NCBI GenBank assembly: GCA_001767455.1
Contig: MELC01000073.1
Coordinates: 23,324-87,323, forward strand
Direction of reading: 5' to 3'
Length of the DNA: 64,000 bases
Source: Acidobacteria bacterium RIFCSPLOWO2_12_FULL_66_21
Lineage (GTDB): Bacteria; Acidobacteriota; Vicinamibacteria; Vicinamibacterales; 2-12-FULL-66-21
Made by a program: the position numbers and the translations under genes. The notes under the pieces were generated by a model that did not search any database, had not been told where the DNA came from, and was given only the letters and a program-made list of their open reading frames with translations. How positions within the stretch are numbered: the first letter of the stretch is position 1; the number at the start of each line of letters is the position of its first letter. Positions 26,004 to 36,192 of the stretch are shown piece by piece.

Positions 26004-26711
26004 GTGAAAGCTCGTGTCAACGCGCTCCTTATGGCGCTCGCCGTCACCGCGGTTCCCGCCGCGGCGCAGCCCGCATCGCCCGTGAACCTGCCGGTGGTGG
26101 TGACGACCGGACAGGGCGTGGTCAAGCACGCGCCCGACCGCGCGTGGGTGAGGATTCTGGCGGAGTCGCGTGCCCGCAGCCCGCGCGACGCGCAGCGCGC
26201 CAACGCGGACGCGATGTCCGCGGTCATGCAGAAACTGAAAGGCGCGGGACTGCCTGGCGATGCGATCAAGACGACGACTTACGATCTGCAGCCGGAATTC
26301 GACTACAACAACGGGCGCCAGACGCTGCGTGGCTACGTCGCGCGCAACGGCGTCGAGGTGCGGCTCGACGACATCGCGCGCGTGGGAGAGATCGTGGACA
26401 TGGCGGTGGGCTCCGGGGCGACCTCCGTCGGTGGCGTGAGGTTCGATCTCAAGGACCGCGCCGGAGCGGAGCGCGAGGCGCTGCGGCTTGCCGTGGCGGA
26501 CGCGAAGGCGCGGGCGGAAGCCGCGGCCTCCGGGGCGGGCGGGCGGATCGAGCAGGTCATCCGCATCGAAGAGCAGCGCGTGTTCGGCCCCGAGCCGCGT
26601 CCGATGGCGATGATGCGGACGGAAGGGGGGATGGCGGAACAGGTCACGCCGATCGCGCCCGGGGAGGTCGAGATCAGGGCGACCGTTACGCTGACGGCGG
26701 CCCTCAGGTAG
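26004..26711 (+). CDS. Periplasmic SIMPL (DUF541) domain protein
   Basis: A 235-residue secreted protein with signal peptide (LLMALAVTAVPAAAQ) and a SIMPL domain: VVTTGQGVVKHAPDRAWV, then the helix DAQRANADAMSAVMQKLKGA, and YDLQPEFDYNNGR with RGYVARNGVEVRL. SIMPL proteins (YggE-like) form oligomeric rings in the envelope; some protect against oxidative stress, but the biochemical role is not settled. GTG start with GGAGG 9 nt upstream. The 3' end overlaps the convergent rmuC gene by 8 nt. Confidence 0.86.
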   Translation: MKARVNALLMALAVTAVPAAAQPASPVNLPVVVTTGQGVVKHAPDRAWVRILAESRARSPRDAQRANADAMSAVMQKLKGAGLPGDAIKTTTYDLQPEFDYNNGRQTLRGYVARNGVEVRLDDIARVGEIVDMAVGSGATSVGGVRFDLKDRAGAEREALRLAVADAKARAEAAASGAGGRIEQVIRIEEQRVFGPEPRPMAMMRTEGGMAEQVTPIAPGEVEIRATVTLTAALR

Positions 26712-28059
26712 GTTCGGCGCCCGGCGGATCGGCGGGCACGAGCACCTCGGCGTCGATGAGCGACTCCTGCGTCGGCACCTGCAACTCCGGCGCCCGGGGC
26801 TCGCGCACCTCCAGGTGAATCGGCGAGAGGTCGGGCAGCTCTTTCGTGGCGCTGACGCCAAGCTCGCGGAAGCGGCGCGCCGACACGAGCACGCGCGCGT
26901 CGAGCGAGCCGACGAACTGATCGTAGGCGGCCCCGGCCCGTCGCAGCGACGTCCCCACGTCCGCCACGTAGTCCGCCATCGTCACGAGGCGGTCGTACAG
27001 CTCCATTCCGAGCGTGTGGATCACTTCCGCGTTCTGTGCGAGCCGCTGCTGCTGCCAGGCCATGGCGACCGTGCGAAGCAGCGCGACCAGCGTCAACGGC
27101 GAGGCCGGGATGACGCGCTGCTCGACGGCGTATTCGAACAGCGTGGGATCCATCTGGAGGGCCGTGCCGAGCAGCGGATCGCCCGGCAGGAACATGACGA
27201 CGAGTTCCGGCGCCGGGGAGAATCGCGCCCAGTAGCTCTTGGCGCCGAGGGCCCTGATGTGATCGCGCACCTGCCTCGCGTGGTCGCGAAGCAGCCCCTC
27301 GCGTACCGTGTCGTCCGCGGTATCCGCCGCATTCAGGTAGGCGTCAATCGGGACCTTCGAGTCGATCACGATACAGGAGCCATTCGGGAGCCGCACGATC
27401 ATGTCCGGCGTGAGACGCCGTCCGTCCGCTTCCGTGGATTCCTTCTCCACGTAATCGCAGTACGCGATCATCCCGGCGCGCTCCAGCACGTTGGCGAGCT
27501 GAACTTCGCCCCACCGGCCGCGCTGGTTCGGCGAGCGGAGGGCGCGCACGAGCTTGTTCGTTTCCTGCTGGAGCGAGTCGTGCGTCCGCGCGAGCGCGCG
27601 AAGCTGCTCTTCGAGCTTCGCGTGCGAGCCGGCGCGCACTCTCTCCACTTCATCCAGCGATTTCCTGAGCGGCTGCACGAGCTGTTCGATGGCCTGCTGG
27701 CGGCCCGCCAGATCGACTTTTGCGGTCTCCTGGAATTCGGCGAGCTTCGTGCTGGCGAGCTCGAGAAACGACTGGTTGTTCTGCCGCAGCGCGTCCGACG
27801 AGAGCGCGGCGAACGCCTCGCGCAGCTTGGCTTCGGCGTCGGTGAGCATCGCGAGCTTGTCGGCCGCCGCGCCGCGCTCGGCCGCGAGCTCCGCGCCGAG
27901 CCGGGCGCGTTCCTGCTGAGCCTGTGACAGCTCCTCCTGCAGTCGGGCGTTGTCGGCCTTCCGCTCCGCGGCCGTGCGGGCGAGCGCCCATGCCAGGGCG
28001 CCGAGCGCCGCGCTCAGGCCGAGGCCCGCGCCGAGGACCACCAGGGAGGCTGAATCCAC
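26704..28059 (-). CDS. rmuC: DNA recombination protein RmuC homologue
   Basis: A 451-residue protein. An N-terminal membrane segment (LVVLGAGLGLSAALGALAWALA) is followed by a coiled coil rich in Glu, Ala and Gln (residues 30-160), then the PD-(D/E)XK-like nuclease core with RGRWGEVQLANVLERAGM, RLTPDMIVRLPNGSCIVIDSKVP and KSYWARFSPAPELVVMFLPG. RmuC limits inversions at short inverted repeats in E. coli, which is notable in a genome loaded with inverted repeat arrays. Convergent with the SIMPL gene. GTG start. Confidence 0.93.
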   Translation of the reverse strand: MDSASLVVLGAGLGLSAALGALAWALARTAAERKADNARLQEELSQAQQERARLGAELAAERGAAADKLAMLTDAEAKLREAFAALSSDALRQNNQSFLELASTKLAEFQETAKVDLAGRQQAIEQLVQPLRKSLDEVERVRAGSHAKLEEQLRALARTHDSLQQETNKLVRALRSPNQRGRWGEVQLANVLERAGMIAYCDYVEKESTEADGRRLTPDMIVRLPNGSCIVIDSKVPIDAYLNAADTADDTVREGLLRDHARQVRDHIRALGAKSYWARFSPAPELVVMFLPGDPLLGTALQMDPTLFEYAVEQRVIPASPLTLVALLRTVAMAWQQQRLAQNAEVIHTLGMELYDRLVTMADYVADVGTSLRRAGAAYDQFVGSLDARVLVSARRFRELGVSATKELPDLSPIHLEVREPRAPELQVPTQESLIDAEVLVPADPPGAEPT

Positions 28060-28118
28060 GATGCACGAAGTTTAGGCGAAAGGTCGGGAGACCTCAAGGT
28101 TTATGATGGCGATTGGCC

Positions 28119-29264
28119 ATGTCCCTGCCCGAGCTCACGCGCGACGAGGTCCTCCGCTACTCGCGCCACCTGTCCCTGCCGGAAGTCGGCGTGGATGGAC
28201 AGCGCCGTCTCAAAGCCGCGCGCGTGCTGCTCGTGGGCGCTGGAGGACTCGGTTCACCCGCGGCGCTGTACCTCGCCGCTGCCGGCGTCGGCACGCTCGG
28301 CCTCGTCGATTTCGACAACGTGGATGTCACCAACCTGCAGCGTCAGATCCTGCACGGCACGCCCGACGTGGGCCGGCCCAAGCTGGATTCCGCGTGCGAC
28401 CGGCTTCACGCGCTCAACCCCGCGGTCACGATCGAGCCGCATGCGAAGGCGCTCGACGCGAACAACGCCCGCGATCTCGTCGCCGCCTACGACGTCGTCG
28501 TGGACGGCACCGACAATTTTCCCACGCGGTACCTGGTGAACGACGCCTGTGTGCTCGTCGGCCGCCCGGACGTCTACGGCAGCATCTTCCGGTTCGAAGG
28601 GCAGGCGTCGGTGTTTGCCACCGAGAATGGCCCCTGCTACCGCTGCCTCCATCCGGAGCCGCCGCCGCCTGGACTGATTCCCAACTGCGCGGAAGGAGGC
28701 GTCCTGGGCGTGCTGCCGGGGATCATCGGCACGATCCAGGCGACCGAAGCGATCAAGCTGATTCTCGGTGTCGGCGAGCCGCTCGTCGGCCGCTTCCTCG
28801 TGTACGACGCCCTCGCCATGCGCTTCCGAGAACTGAAGCTGCGCAAGGATGCCGGCTGCCCCGTGTGCGGCGCGCATCCCACGATCCGTGACCTGCGCGC
28901 GTACGAGCAGTACTGCGCGCCGGCCGCGCCCCCGGAGGACCCGCGCGACATGGACATGACCGTCGTCGAATTGAAGGAACGAGTGGATCGCGGAGAAGCG
29001 CCGCTGCTGATTGACGTGCGCGAACCGCACGAGCATGCCATCTGCCGCATTCCGGGCGCGACGCTCATTCCGATGGGTGAGCTCCCGGGTCGGCTCGCCG
29101 AGTTCAATCCGCGGCGGGAGGTCGTGGTCCTCTGCCGCTCCGGCGCCCGCAGCGCCAGCGCGGTCGCCATGATGCGGCGGCAGGGGTTCGAGCGCGCGCG
29201 CAACCTCAAGGGGGGCATCCTCGCCTGGATCGATCAAATAGACCCGTCCCAGCCTAAATACTGA
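28119..29264 (+). CDS. Sulfur-carrier adenylyltransferase fused to rhodanese (MoeB/MoeZ-like)
   Basis: A 381-residue two-domain protein. The E1-like domain (1-270) has LLVGAGGLGSPAALYLA for ATP, VDGTDNFPTRYLVND, and zinc cysteines in CYRCLHPE and CPVCGAHP. A rhodanese domain follows (285-375) with the catalytic cysteine in VLCRSGARSAS. This layout (MoeZ, MOCS3) adenylates a ThiS/MoaD-type carrier and loads sulfur on its C-terminus, so it could serve Moco, thiamine or cysteine synthesis. moaB and moeA are in this window at 55-56.7 kb. I start at ATG 28119 rather than the TTG two codons earlier. Confidence 0.92.
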   Translation: MSLPELTRDEVLRYSRHLSLPEVGVDGQRRLKAARVLLVGAGGLGSPAALYLAAAGVGTLGLVDFDNVDVTNLQRQILHGTPDVGRPKLDSACDRLHALNPAVTIEPHAKALDANNARDLVAAYDVVVDGTDNFPTRYLVNDACVLVGRPDVYGSIFRFEGQASVFATENGPCYRCLHPEPPPPGLIPNCAEGGVLGVLPGIIGTIQATEAIKLILGVGEPLVGRFLVYDALAMRFRELKLRKDAGCPVCGAHPTIRDLRAYEQYCAPAAPPEDPRDMDMTVVELKERVDRGEAPLLIDVREPHEHAICRIPGATLIPMGELPGRLAEFNPRREVVVLCRSGARSASAVAMMRRQGFERARNLKGGILAWIDQIDPSQPKY

Positions 29265-29281
29265 ACACTCGGCCGTGGCTC

Positions 29282-29366
29282 GTTGCTCGCTGCTCGTTGC
29301 TCGCAGTTCCCGAGCCCCGAGCCCCGAGCCCCGAGCCCCGAGCCACGAGCCACGAGCCACGACTCC
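29282..29366. repeat. Heptamer array (CCGAGCC / ACGAGCC type)
   Basis: Twelve or so 7-nt units: four GTTGCTC-like units, then five CCGAGCC, three ACGAGCC. The two unit classes are near-complements, so the array can fold on itself. It fills the gap between the MoeB-rhodanese gene and the iscA leader. Confidence 0.9.
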
Positions 29367-29473
29367 CCGTCGGGCCAAAGCTTGATTCGTGGCGGCGCTG
29401 CGCGGTAATATAGGACTCTTCTGGTCGTAGATAGGCGCCGTGAACTCGGCAGCTCATCCGCAGGCGCAGGAAT

Positions 29474-29800
29474 ATGGTGCAAATCAGCGAAAACGCGGCC
29501 CGGCTCATCAGGAAGATGACCCAGAAAAACGGCATTCCTGACGGCGGACTGCGCATCGGCATCAAAGCCGGCGGCTGCTCCGGGTTGAGCTACACCTTCG
29601 CCTGGGAAGCCGAGCCGAAAACCGGAGACCACGTGTTCGAAGGGGCCGAAGGATCCCGGATCTTCATCGATCCGAAGAGCTTCAGGTTCATCGACGGCAC
29701 CACGCTCGATTACGACACGAGCCTCGTCAGCAAGGGGTTCATCTTCAGCAACCCGAACGCGAAGTCGACGTGCGGGTGCGGGACATCGTTTAGCGTGTAG
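29474..29800 (+). CDS. Iron-sulfur cluster carrier (IscA/SufA/ErpA family)
   Basis: A 108-residue HesB-fold protein. The three conserved cysteines that hold Fe or an Fe-S cluster are in GGCSGLSY and STCGCGTSF. MVQISENAARLIRKM is a typical A-type carrier N-terminus. It heads the suf cluster and is separated from sufB by a heptamer array. A-type carriers deliver clusters from the SufBCD scaffold to targets. Confidence 0.93.
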   Translation: MVQISENAARLIRKMTQKNGIPDGGLRIGIKAGGCSGLSYTFAWEAEPKTGDHVFEGAEGSRIFIDPKSFRFIDGTTLDYDTSLVSKGFIFSNPNAKSTCGCGTSFSV

Positions 29801-29810
29801 TGTCCAGTCG

Positions 29811-29913
<103 letters not shown>

Positions 29914-29917
29914 TTCA

Positions 29918-31363
<1,446 letters not shown>

Positions 31364-31369
31364 AAAAAG

Positions 31370-31435
31370 GCAGGCCTGAAGGCCTGCGCTACGGGCGACA
31401 CCCGTGGCGTCTGTAGCGCAGCCCTTTAGGGCTGC
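31370..31435. repeat. Inverted pair of REP-like palindromes between sufB and sufC
   Basis: GCAGGCCTGAAGGCCTGCGC and, 20 nt on, GCGCAGCCCTTTAGGGCTGC. The outer ends (GCTAC / GTAGC) are complementary, so the two copies can form one long BIME-like structure inside the operon, where it could tune mRNA stability. Related to the copy at 21697. Confidence 0.82.
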
Positions 31436-31447
31436 TTACAAGGAAAC

Positions 31448-32209
<762 letters not shown>

Positions 32210-32213
32210 GGGC

Positions 32214-33539
32214 ATGCCGCAACTCGCCGAGCGAATTCGGCCCTGGCTCACGGCGGTCGACGAGCGTCCCCAGGGGGCGCCGCGCTGGCTCCAGGATCTG
32301 CGCGATCGTGCCGCGTCGCGCTTCGGGGCGCTCGGCTTCCCGACGGTCCGCGATGAGGACTGGCGGTTCACGAACATCTCGCCGATCGTGGCGGGGGAGT
32401 TTCGTCCCGCGGGTCCCGCGCCGGCGGCCGCGGGGGATCTCGCCTCCATTCCGCACGCCGGCGTCGGCCATCGCATCGTGCTCGTCAACGGGCGGTTCGC
32501 GCCGGAGTTGTCGCGGCTCGGGTCGCTGCCCCGCGGCGTCCGTGTCGCGTCGCTCGCCTCGGCGGTGACCGAGCAGGCGGACGTCGTCCAGCGCTATTTC
32601 GGCCAGCTCGCGGATTTCGGGAGCCGCTCGTTCGCCGCGCTGAATTCCGCGCTCGCCTCGGACGGCGCGTTCGTGCACATCGCGGACGGCCTCATCCTCG
32701 AGGAGGCGCTGCAGATCATCTTCGTCGCGGCCCCCTCGGGAGACGCGCGGCCCATGACGAGCGCGCGGGTGCTCGTCGTCGCCGGCGAGCGCGTCCAGGC
32801 CCGCATCGTCGAGACCTATGCCGGACCGGCCGACATGGCGTACTTCACGAACGCCGTCACCGAGATCTTCGCCGGCGAGAACGCCGTCGTCGATCACTAC
32901 AAGGTGCAGCAGGAGGGGGCGCGCGGTTTCCACGTGGCGAGCATGCACGTCCACGCTGCCCGCGCGGCCTCGTTCACATCCCACTCCTTCTCGCTCGGCG
33001 CTCGCATCGCGAGGAACGACGCGATCGTGCTGCTCGACGGGGAAGGGGCGGAGTGCACGCTGAACGGGCTGTACCTCGCGGACGGCGAGCGGCTGGTCGA
33101 CAACCACACGATGATCGATCACGCCAGGCCGCACTGTCCCAGCCACGAGATCTACAAGGGGATCCTCGGCGGCAGCGCCCGCGCGGTGTTCAACGGCAAG
33201 ATCGTCGTCCGGCCGGACGCGCAGAAGACCGACGCCAAGCAGACCAACCGGGCGCTGCTGCTGTCGGACAACGCGTCCATCAACACCAAACCGCAGCTCG
33301 AGATCTTCGCCGACGACGTCAAGTGCACGCACGGGGCGGCGATCGGCCAGCTCGACGACGACGCGATCTTCTACCTGCGGTCGCGCGGGCTGCCGTACTT
33401 CGAGGCGCGCGACATGCTGATCCGCGCGTTCGCCGGCGACATCCTCGACCGCGTGAAGATCCCGGAACTGCGTGCGGGGCTCGAGCAGGAGCTGTACTCG
33501 CAGCTTGCGAAGGACCTGGAGGAGATCGACCGCCAGTGA
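32214..33539 (+). CDS. sufD: Fe-S assembly protein SufD
   Basis: A 441-residue partner of SufB. It has the SufD-type N-terminal helix set (FGALGFPTVRDEDWRFTNIS), the beta-helix core, and the C-terminal CTHGAAIGQLDDDAIFYLRS with a conserved His, followed by ARDMLIRAFAGDILDRV. Directly downstream of sufC, and its TGA overlaps the GTG of sufS. Confidence 0.95.
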   Translation: MPQLAERIRPWLTAVDERPQGAPRWLQDLRDRAASRFGALGFPTVRDEDWRFTNISPIVAGEFRPAGPAPAAAGDLASIPHAGVGHRIVLVNGRFAPELSRLGSLPRGVRVASLASAVTEQADVVQRYFGQLADFGSRSFAALNSALASDGAFVHIADGLILEEALQIIFVAAPSGDARPMTSARVLVVAGERVQARIVETYAGPADMAYFTNAVTEIFAGENAVVDHYKVQQEGARGFHVASMHVHAARAASFTSHSFSLGARIARNDAIVLLDGEGAECTLNGLYLADGERLVDNHTMIDHARPHCPSHEIYKGILGGSARAVFNGKIVVRPDAQKTDAKQTNRALLLSDNASINTKPQLEIFADDVKCTHGAAIGQLDDDAIFYLRSRGLPYFEARDMLIRAFAGDILDRVKIPELRAGLEQELYSQLAKDLEEIDRQ

Positions 33540-34828
33540 CGACCACCACGCCGCTCCGATCCGCGTCCGCCTCCATGACGCCTCCCCGTGGGGAGGCCGC
33601 GGTCCGGCGTGCGTTCGACGTGGAGCGCGTGCGCGCGGATTTTCCCATCCTCCGGCGCCAGGTCCACGGCCATCCGCTGGTGTATCTCGACAACGCCGCC
33701 ACGCCGCAGAAGCCGCAGGCGGTGCTGGACGCGATCGTCTCCTATTACACGGAAATCAACGCGAACGTGCACCGCGGCGTGCACGATCTCAGCGAGCGGG
33801 CGACCACCGCGTTCGAGGCGGCCCGCGAGAAGGTGCGCGGCTTCTTCAACGCGCGCGAGGCGCGCGAGATCGTCTTCACGCGCAACGCCACGGAGAGCAT
33901 CAACCTGGTCGCCTGGACGTTCGGCCGCACGAATGTCGGCAGGGACGACGAGGTCGTGGTCACGGCGATGGAGCACCATTCGAACCTGGTGCCCTGGCAG
34001 ATGCTGTGCGAGGCGGCCGGCGCACGGCTGCGGGTCGCGCCGATTGACGATCGCGGCGAGCTTCTGGTCGACGAGCTCGAACGGCTGCTCGGGCCGAGGA
34101 CGAAGCTGCTCGCCGTCACCCACATGTCCAACGCGCTCGGGACGGTGAACGCGGTCGAGGACATCGTGCGGATCGCCCACGCGCACGGCGTGCCGGTGCT
34201 CATCGACGGCTCGCAGGCGGCGTATCACATGAAGGTCGACGTGCAGGCGCTCGACTGCGACTTCTACGCGGCCACCGGTCACAAGCTGTACGGGCCGACC
34301 GGCATCGGCGTGCTCTACGGCAAGGCGGCGCTGCTCGAGTCGATGCCGCCGTTCATGGGCGGCGGCGACATGATCGCGTCGGTGACGCTCGAGAAGTCGA
34401 CGTGGAACGTGCTGCCGTACAAGTTCGAGGCGGGCACGCCGCACATCGCCGGGGCGATCGGCCTGGGCGCGGCCATCGACTACATCACGGGCATCGGCTT
34501 CGACGCCATCGGCGCGCACGAGGCGGCGCTGCTGGCGTACGGCACCGAGGCGCTGTCGTCGGTGCCCGGTGTGCGGCTGATCGGGACCGCGAGGCGAAAG
34601 GCGAGCGTGCTCTCGTTCGTGATGGAAGGCGTGCACCCGCACGACATCGGCACCATCGTCGATCGCGAGGGTGTCGCGATTCGGACGGGCCATCACTGCG
34701 CGCAGCCCGTGATGGCGCGGTTCTCGGTGCCGGCGACCGCGCGCGCGTCGCTCGCGATGTACAACACGCGCGGAGAGATCGACACGCTGGTGCGGGCGCT
34801 CGAGCGCGTCCGCGAGGTGTTCGCCTGA
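33536..34828 (+). CDS. sufS: Cysteine desulfurase SufS (type II)
   Basis: A 430-residue PLP enzyme that strips sulfur from cysteine. DFPILRRQVHGHPLVYLDNAAT starts the core in the usual place (quoted in part: LVYLDNAATPQKPQAV). The PLP lysine is in TGHKLYGPTGIG and the catalytic cysteine in RTGHHCAQPVM, the type II arrangement. Start GTG overlaps the sufD stop (GTGA); an ATG 13 codons later is possible. It works with SufU just downstream. Confidence 0.95.
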   Translation: MTTTTPLRSASASMTPPRGEAAVRRAFDVERVRADFPILRRQVHGHPLVYLDNAATPQKPQAVLDAIVSYYTEINANVHRGVHDLSERATTAFEAAREKVRGFFNAREAREIVFTRNATESINLVAWTFGRTNVGRDDEVVVTAMEHHSNLVPWQMLCEAAGARLRVAPIDDRGELLVDELERLLGPRTKLLAVTHMSNALGTVNAVEDIVRIAHAHGVPVLIDGSQAAYHMKVDVQALDCDFYAATGHKLYGPTGIGVLYGKAALLESMPPFMGGGDMIASVTLEKSTWNVLPYKFEAGTPHIAGAIGLGAAIDYITGIGFDAIGAHEAALLAYGTEALSSVPGVRLIGTARRKASVLSFVMEGVHPHDIGTIVDREGVAIRTGHHCAQPVMARFSVPATARASLAMYNTRGEIDTLVRALERVREVFA

Positions 34829-35271
34829 TGTCGGATCTGCGCGACCTGTACCAGGAAGTGATCCTCGACCACAACAAGCGGCCGAGGAACTTCCGCGCGA
34901 TCGACGTGCCCACGCATTTCGCGGAAGGGTACAACCCGCTCTGCGGCGATCGCCTGAAGCTGTACGTCAAGGTCGACGGCGACGTGATCACCGATTTGGC
35001 GTTCCTGGGATCCGGATGCGCCATCTCGAAGGCGTCCGCGTCGCTGATGACCGACGCGCTGAGGGGGCGCACGGTGGCCGAGGCGCAGGCGCTGTTCGAG
35101 CGGTTCCATCACGTGGTCACGACGCCGCCGGATCAGCCGGTCGAGGATCTCGGAAAGCTCTCGGCGCTCGCCGGCGTGCGCGAGTTTCCCGTCCGCGTGA
35201 AGTGCGCGAGCCTCGCGTGGCACACCCTCAAGGCGGCGCTGGACCGGACGACGCTGACGTCGACGGAATGA
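34828..35271 (+). CDS. sufU: Sulfur-transfer protein SufU
   Basis: A 147-residue SufU/IscU-fold protein. Zinc and sulfur-acceptor residues are visible: NPLCGDRLKLY, GSGCAISKASAS and VKCASLAWHTL, giving the three conserved cysteines plus Asp. The GFxG-type insertion that marks SufU over IscU fits the length. The ATG overlaps the sufS stop (TGATG). It accepts persulfide from SufS. Confidence 0.95.
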   Translation: MSDLRDLYQEVILDHNKRPRNFRAIDVPTHFAEGYNPLCGDRLKLYVKVDGDVITDLAFLGSGCAISKASASLMTDALRGRTVAEAQALFERFHHVVTTPPDQPVEDLGKLSALAGVREFPVRVKCASLAWHTLKAALDRTTLTSTE

Positions 35272-35273
35272 CC

Positions 35274-35301
35274 GTAGGGGCCGTTCGCGAACGGCCCCTA
35301 C
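35274..35301. repeat. Perfect 28-nt palindrome after sufU
   Basis: GTAGGGGCCGTTCG is followed at once by its exact reverse complement. It starts 2 nt past the sufU stop and lacks a T-run, so it may be a REP element or an mRNA-stabilising hairpin more than a classical terminator. Confidence 0.8.
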
Positions 35302-35311
35302 ACAAATATCT

Positions 35312-35707
35312 ATGAAACCGTTACTTATGGTTCCCAACGATGTTCCCGAGCCGCCGATGCCCACGAACGCGACCGCGTCGGTCGTACCCGACGCGGCGAA
35401 GACGGAGGAGCTGAAGCCGGCCATCGTCCAGGCGCTGTCCACCGTGTTCGATCCCGAGATTCCCGTGAATATCTGGGAGCTCGGGCTCATCTACGACATC
35501 GCGGTGAGCGACGCCGGCGTGGCGGCGATCAGGATGACGCTGACCGCTCCGGGCTGTCCCGCAGCGCAGTCGCTCCCGGTCGAGGTCGCCGCGAAAGTCA
35601 AGGCGGTTCCCGGGATCGCCGACGCCGTCATCGACATCGTGTGGGAGCCGCCATGGGACAAGGATCGGATGTCGGACGCGGCGAAGCTGCAGCTTGGAAT
35701 GTGGTGA
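35312..35707 (+). CDS. sufT: SufT-like (DUF59/MIP18) Fe-S assembly factor
   Basis: A 131-residue protein whose C-terminal 95 residues are a MIP18/DUF59 domain: LSTVFDPEIPVNIWELGLIYDI with the conserved DPE and WELGL, then LTAPGCPAAQSLP with the conserved cysteine. The last 10 residues (DAAKLQLGMW) match the aromatic tail of suf-linked members. The N-terminal 30 residues are poorly ordered; ATGs at 35327 and 35357 are alternative starts. It is thought to help mature Fe-S proteins under high demand. Confidence 0.9.
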   Translation: MKPLLMVPNDVPEPPMPTNATASVVPDAAKTEELKPAIVQALSTVFDPEIPVNIWELGLIYDIAVSDAGVAAIRMTLTAPGCPAAQSLPVEVAAKVKAVPGIADAVIDIVWEPPWDKDRMSDAAKLQLGMW

Positions 35708-35741
35708 CGCGCGTGCACACCCGGCCCGCGCCTGAACGAAC

Positions 35742-36188
35742 ATGTTGAGACTCTCGAAAAAATCCGATTACGCGCTCATCGCCATGAAGCACCTGGCGAC
35801 GCGACCCGGCGCCGCCTCGGCGAGCGCCCGCGAGATCGCGGAGCAGTACGACATTCCCATCGAGCTGATGGCGAAGGTGCTCCAGCGGCTCGTGCGTCGC
35901 GGGCTGCTCGCGTCGCACCAGGGCACGCGCGGCGGGTACCGCCTCTCGAAACCCTCGCGCGACATCTCCGTGGCCGACATCATCCAGGCGATCGACGGGC
36001 CCTTGACGGTCACGGCCTGTTCGACCGAGGCGGAGAACTGCGGCCAGTTCGCGAAGTGCAGCGTCCGCGATCCGCTGTGGCGCATCAAGGATCGCATCCT
36101 CGCGTCGCTCGCGACGTGCTCTCTCGCGGAGGTCGCGGCCGACGCGGTCGAGGTCCCGCCGGCGCCGCTCGCCTTTACGCGCAAGTAG
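35742..36188 (+). CDS. Rrf2-family Fe-S-sensing transcriptional regulator (IscR/SufR-like)
   Basis: A 148-residue winged-helix regulator. The DNA-binding part is KKSDYALIAMKHLATRPG ... GTRGGYRLSKP. The sensing loop CSTEAENCGQFAKC carries three cysteines spaced 7 and 6, as used by IscR-type proteins to bind [2Fe-2S]. It lies inside the Fe-S cluster locus between sufT and a second cysteine desulfurase, so it most likely senses cluster status and controls one or both units. Promoter targets are not identified. Confidence 0.92.
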   Translation: MLRLSKKSDYALIAMKHLATRPGAASASAREIAEQYDIPIELMAKVLQRLVRRGLLASHQGTRGGYRLSKPSRDISVADIIQAIDGPLTVTACSTEAENCGQFAKCSVRDPLWRIKDRILASLATCSLAEVAADAVEVPPAPLAFTRK

Positions 36189-36192
36189 CCCC

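Noticed and set aside
29282..29366. CRISPR array
   Set aside because: Units are 7 nt and contiguous with no spacers, and no cas genes are near. The same holds for the other short arrays.
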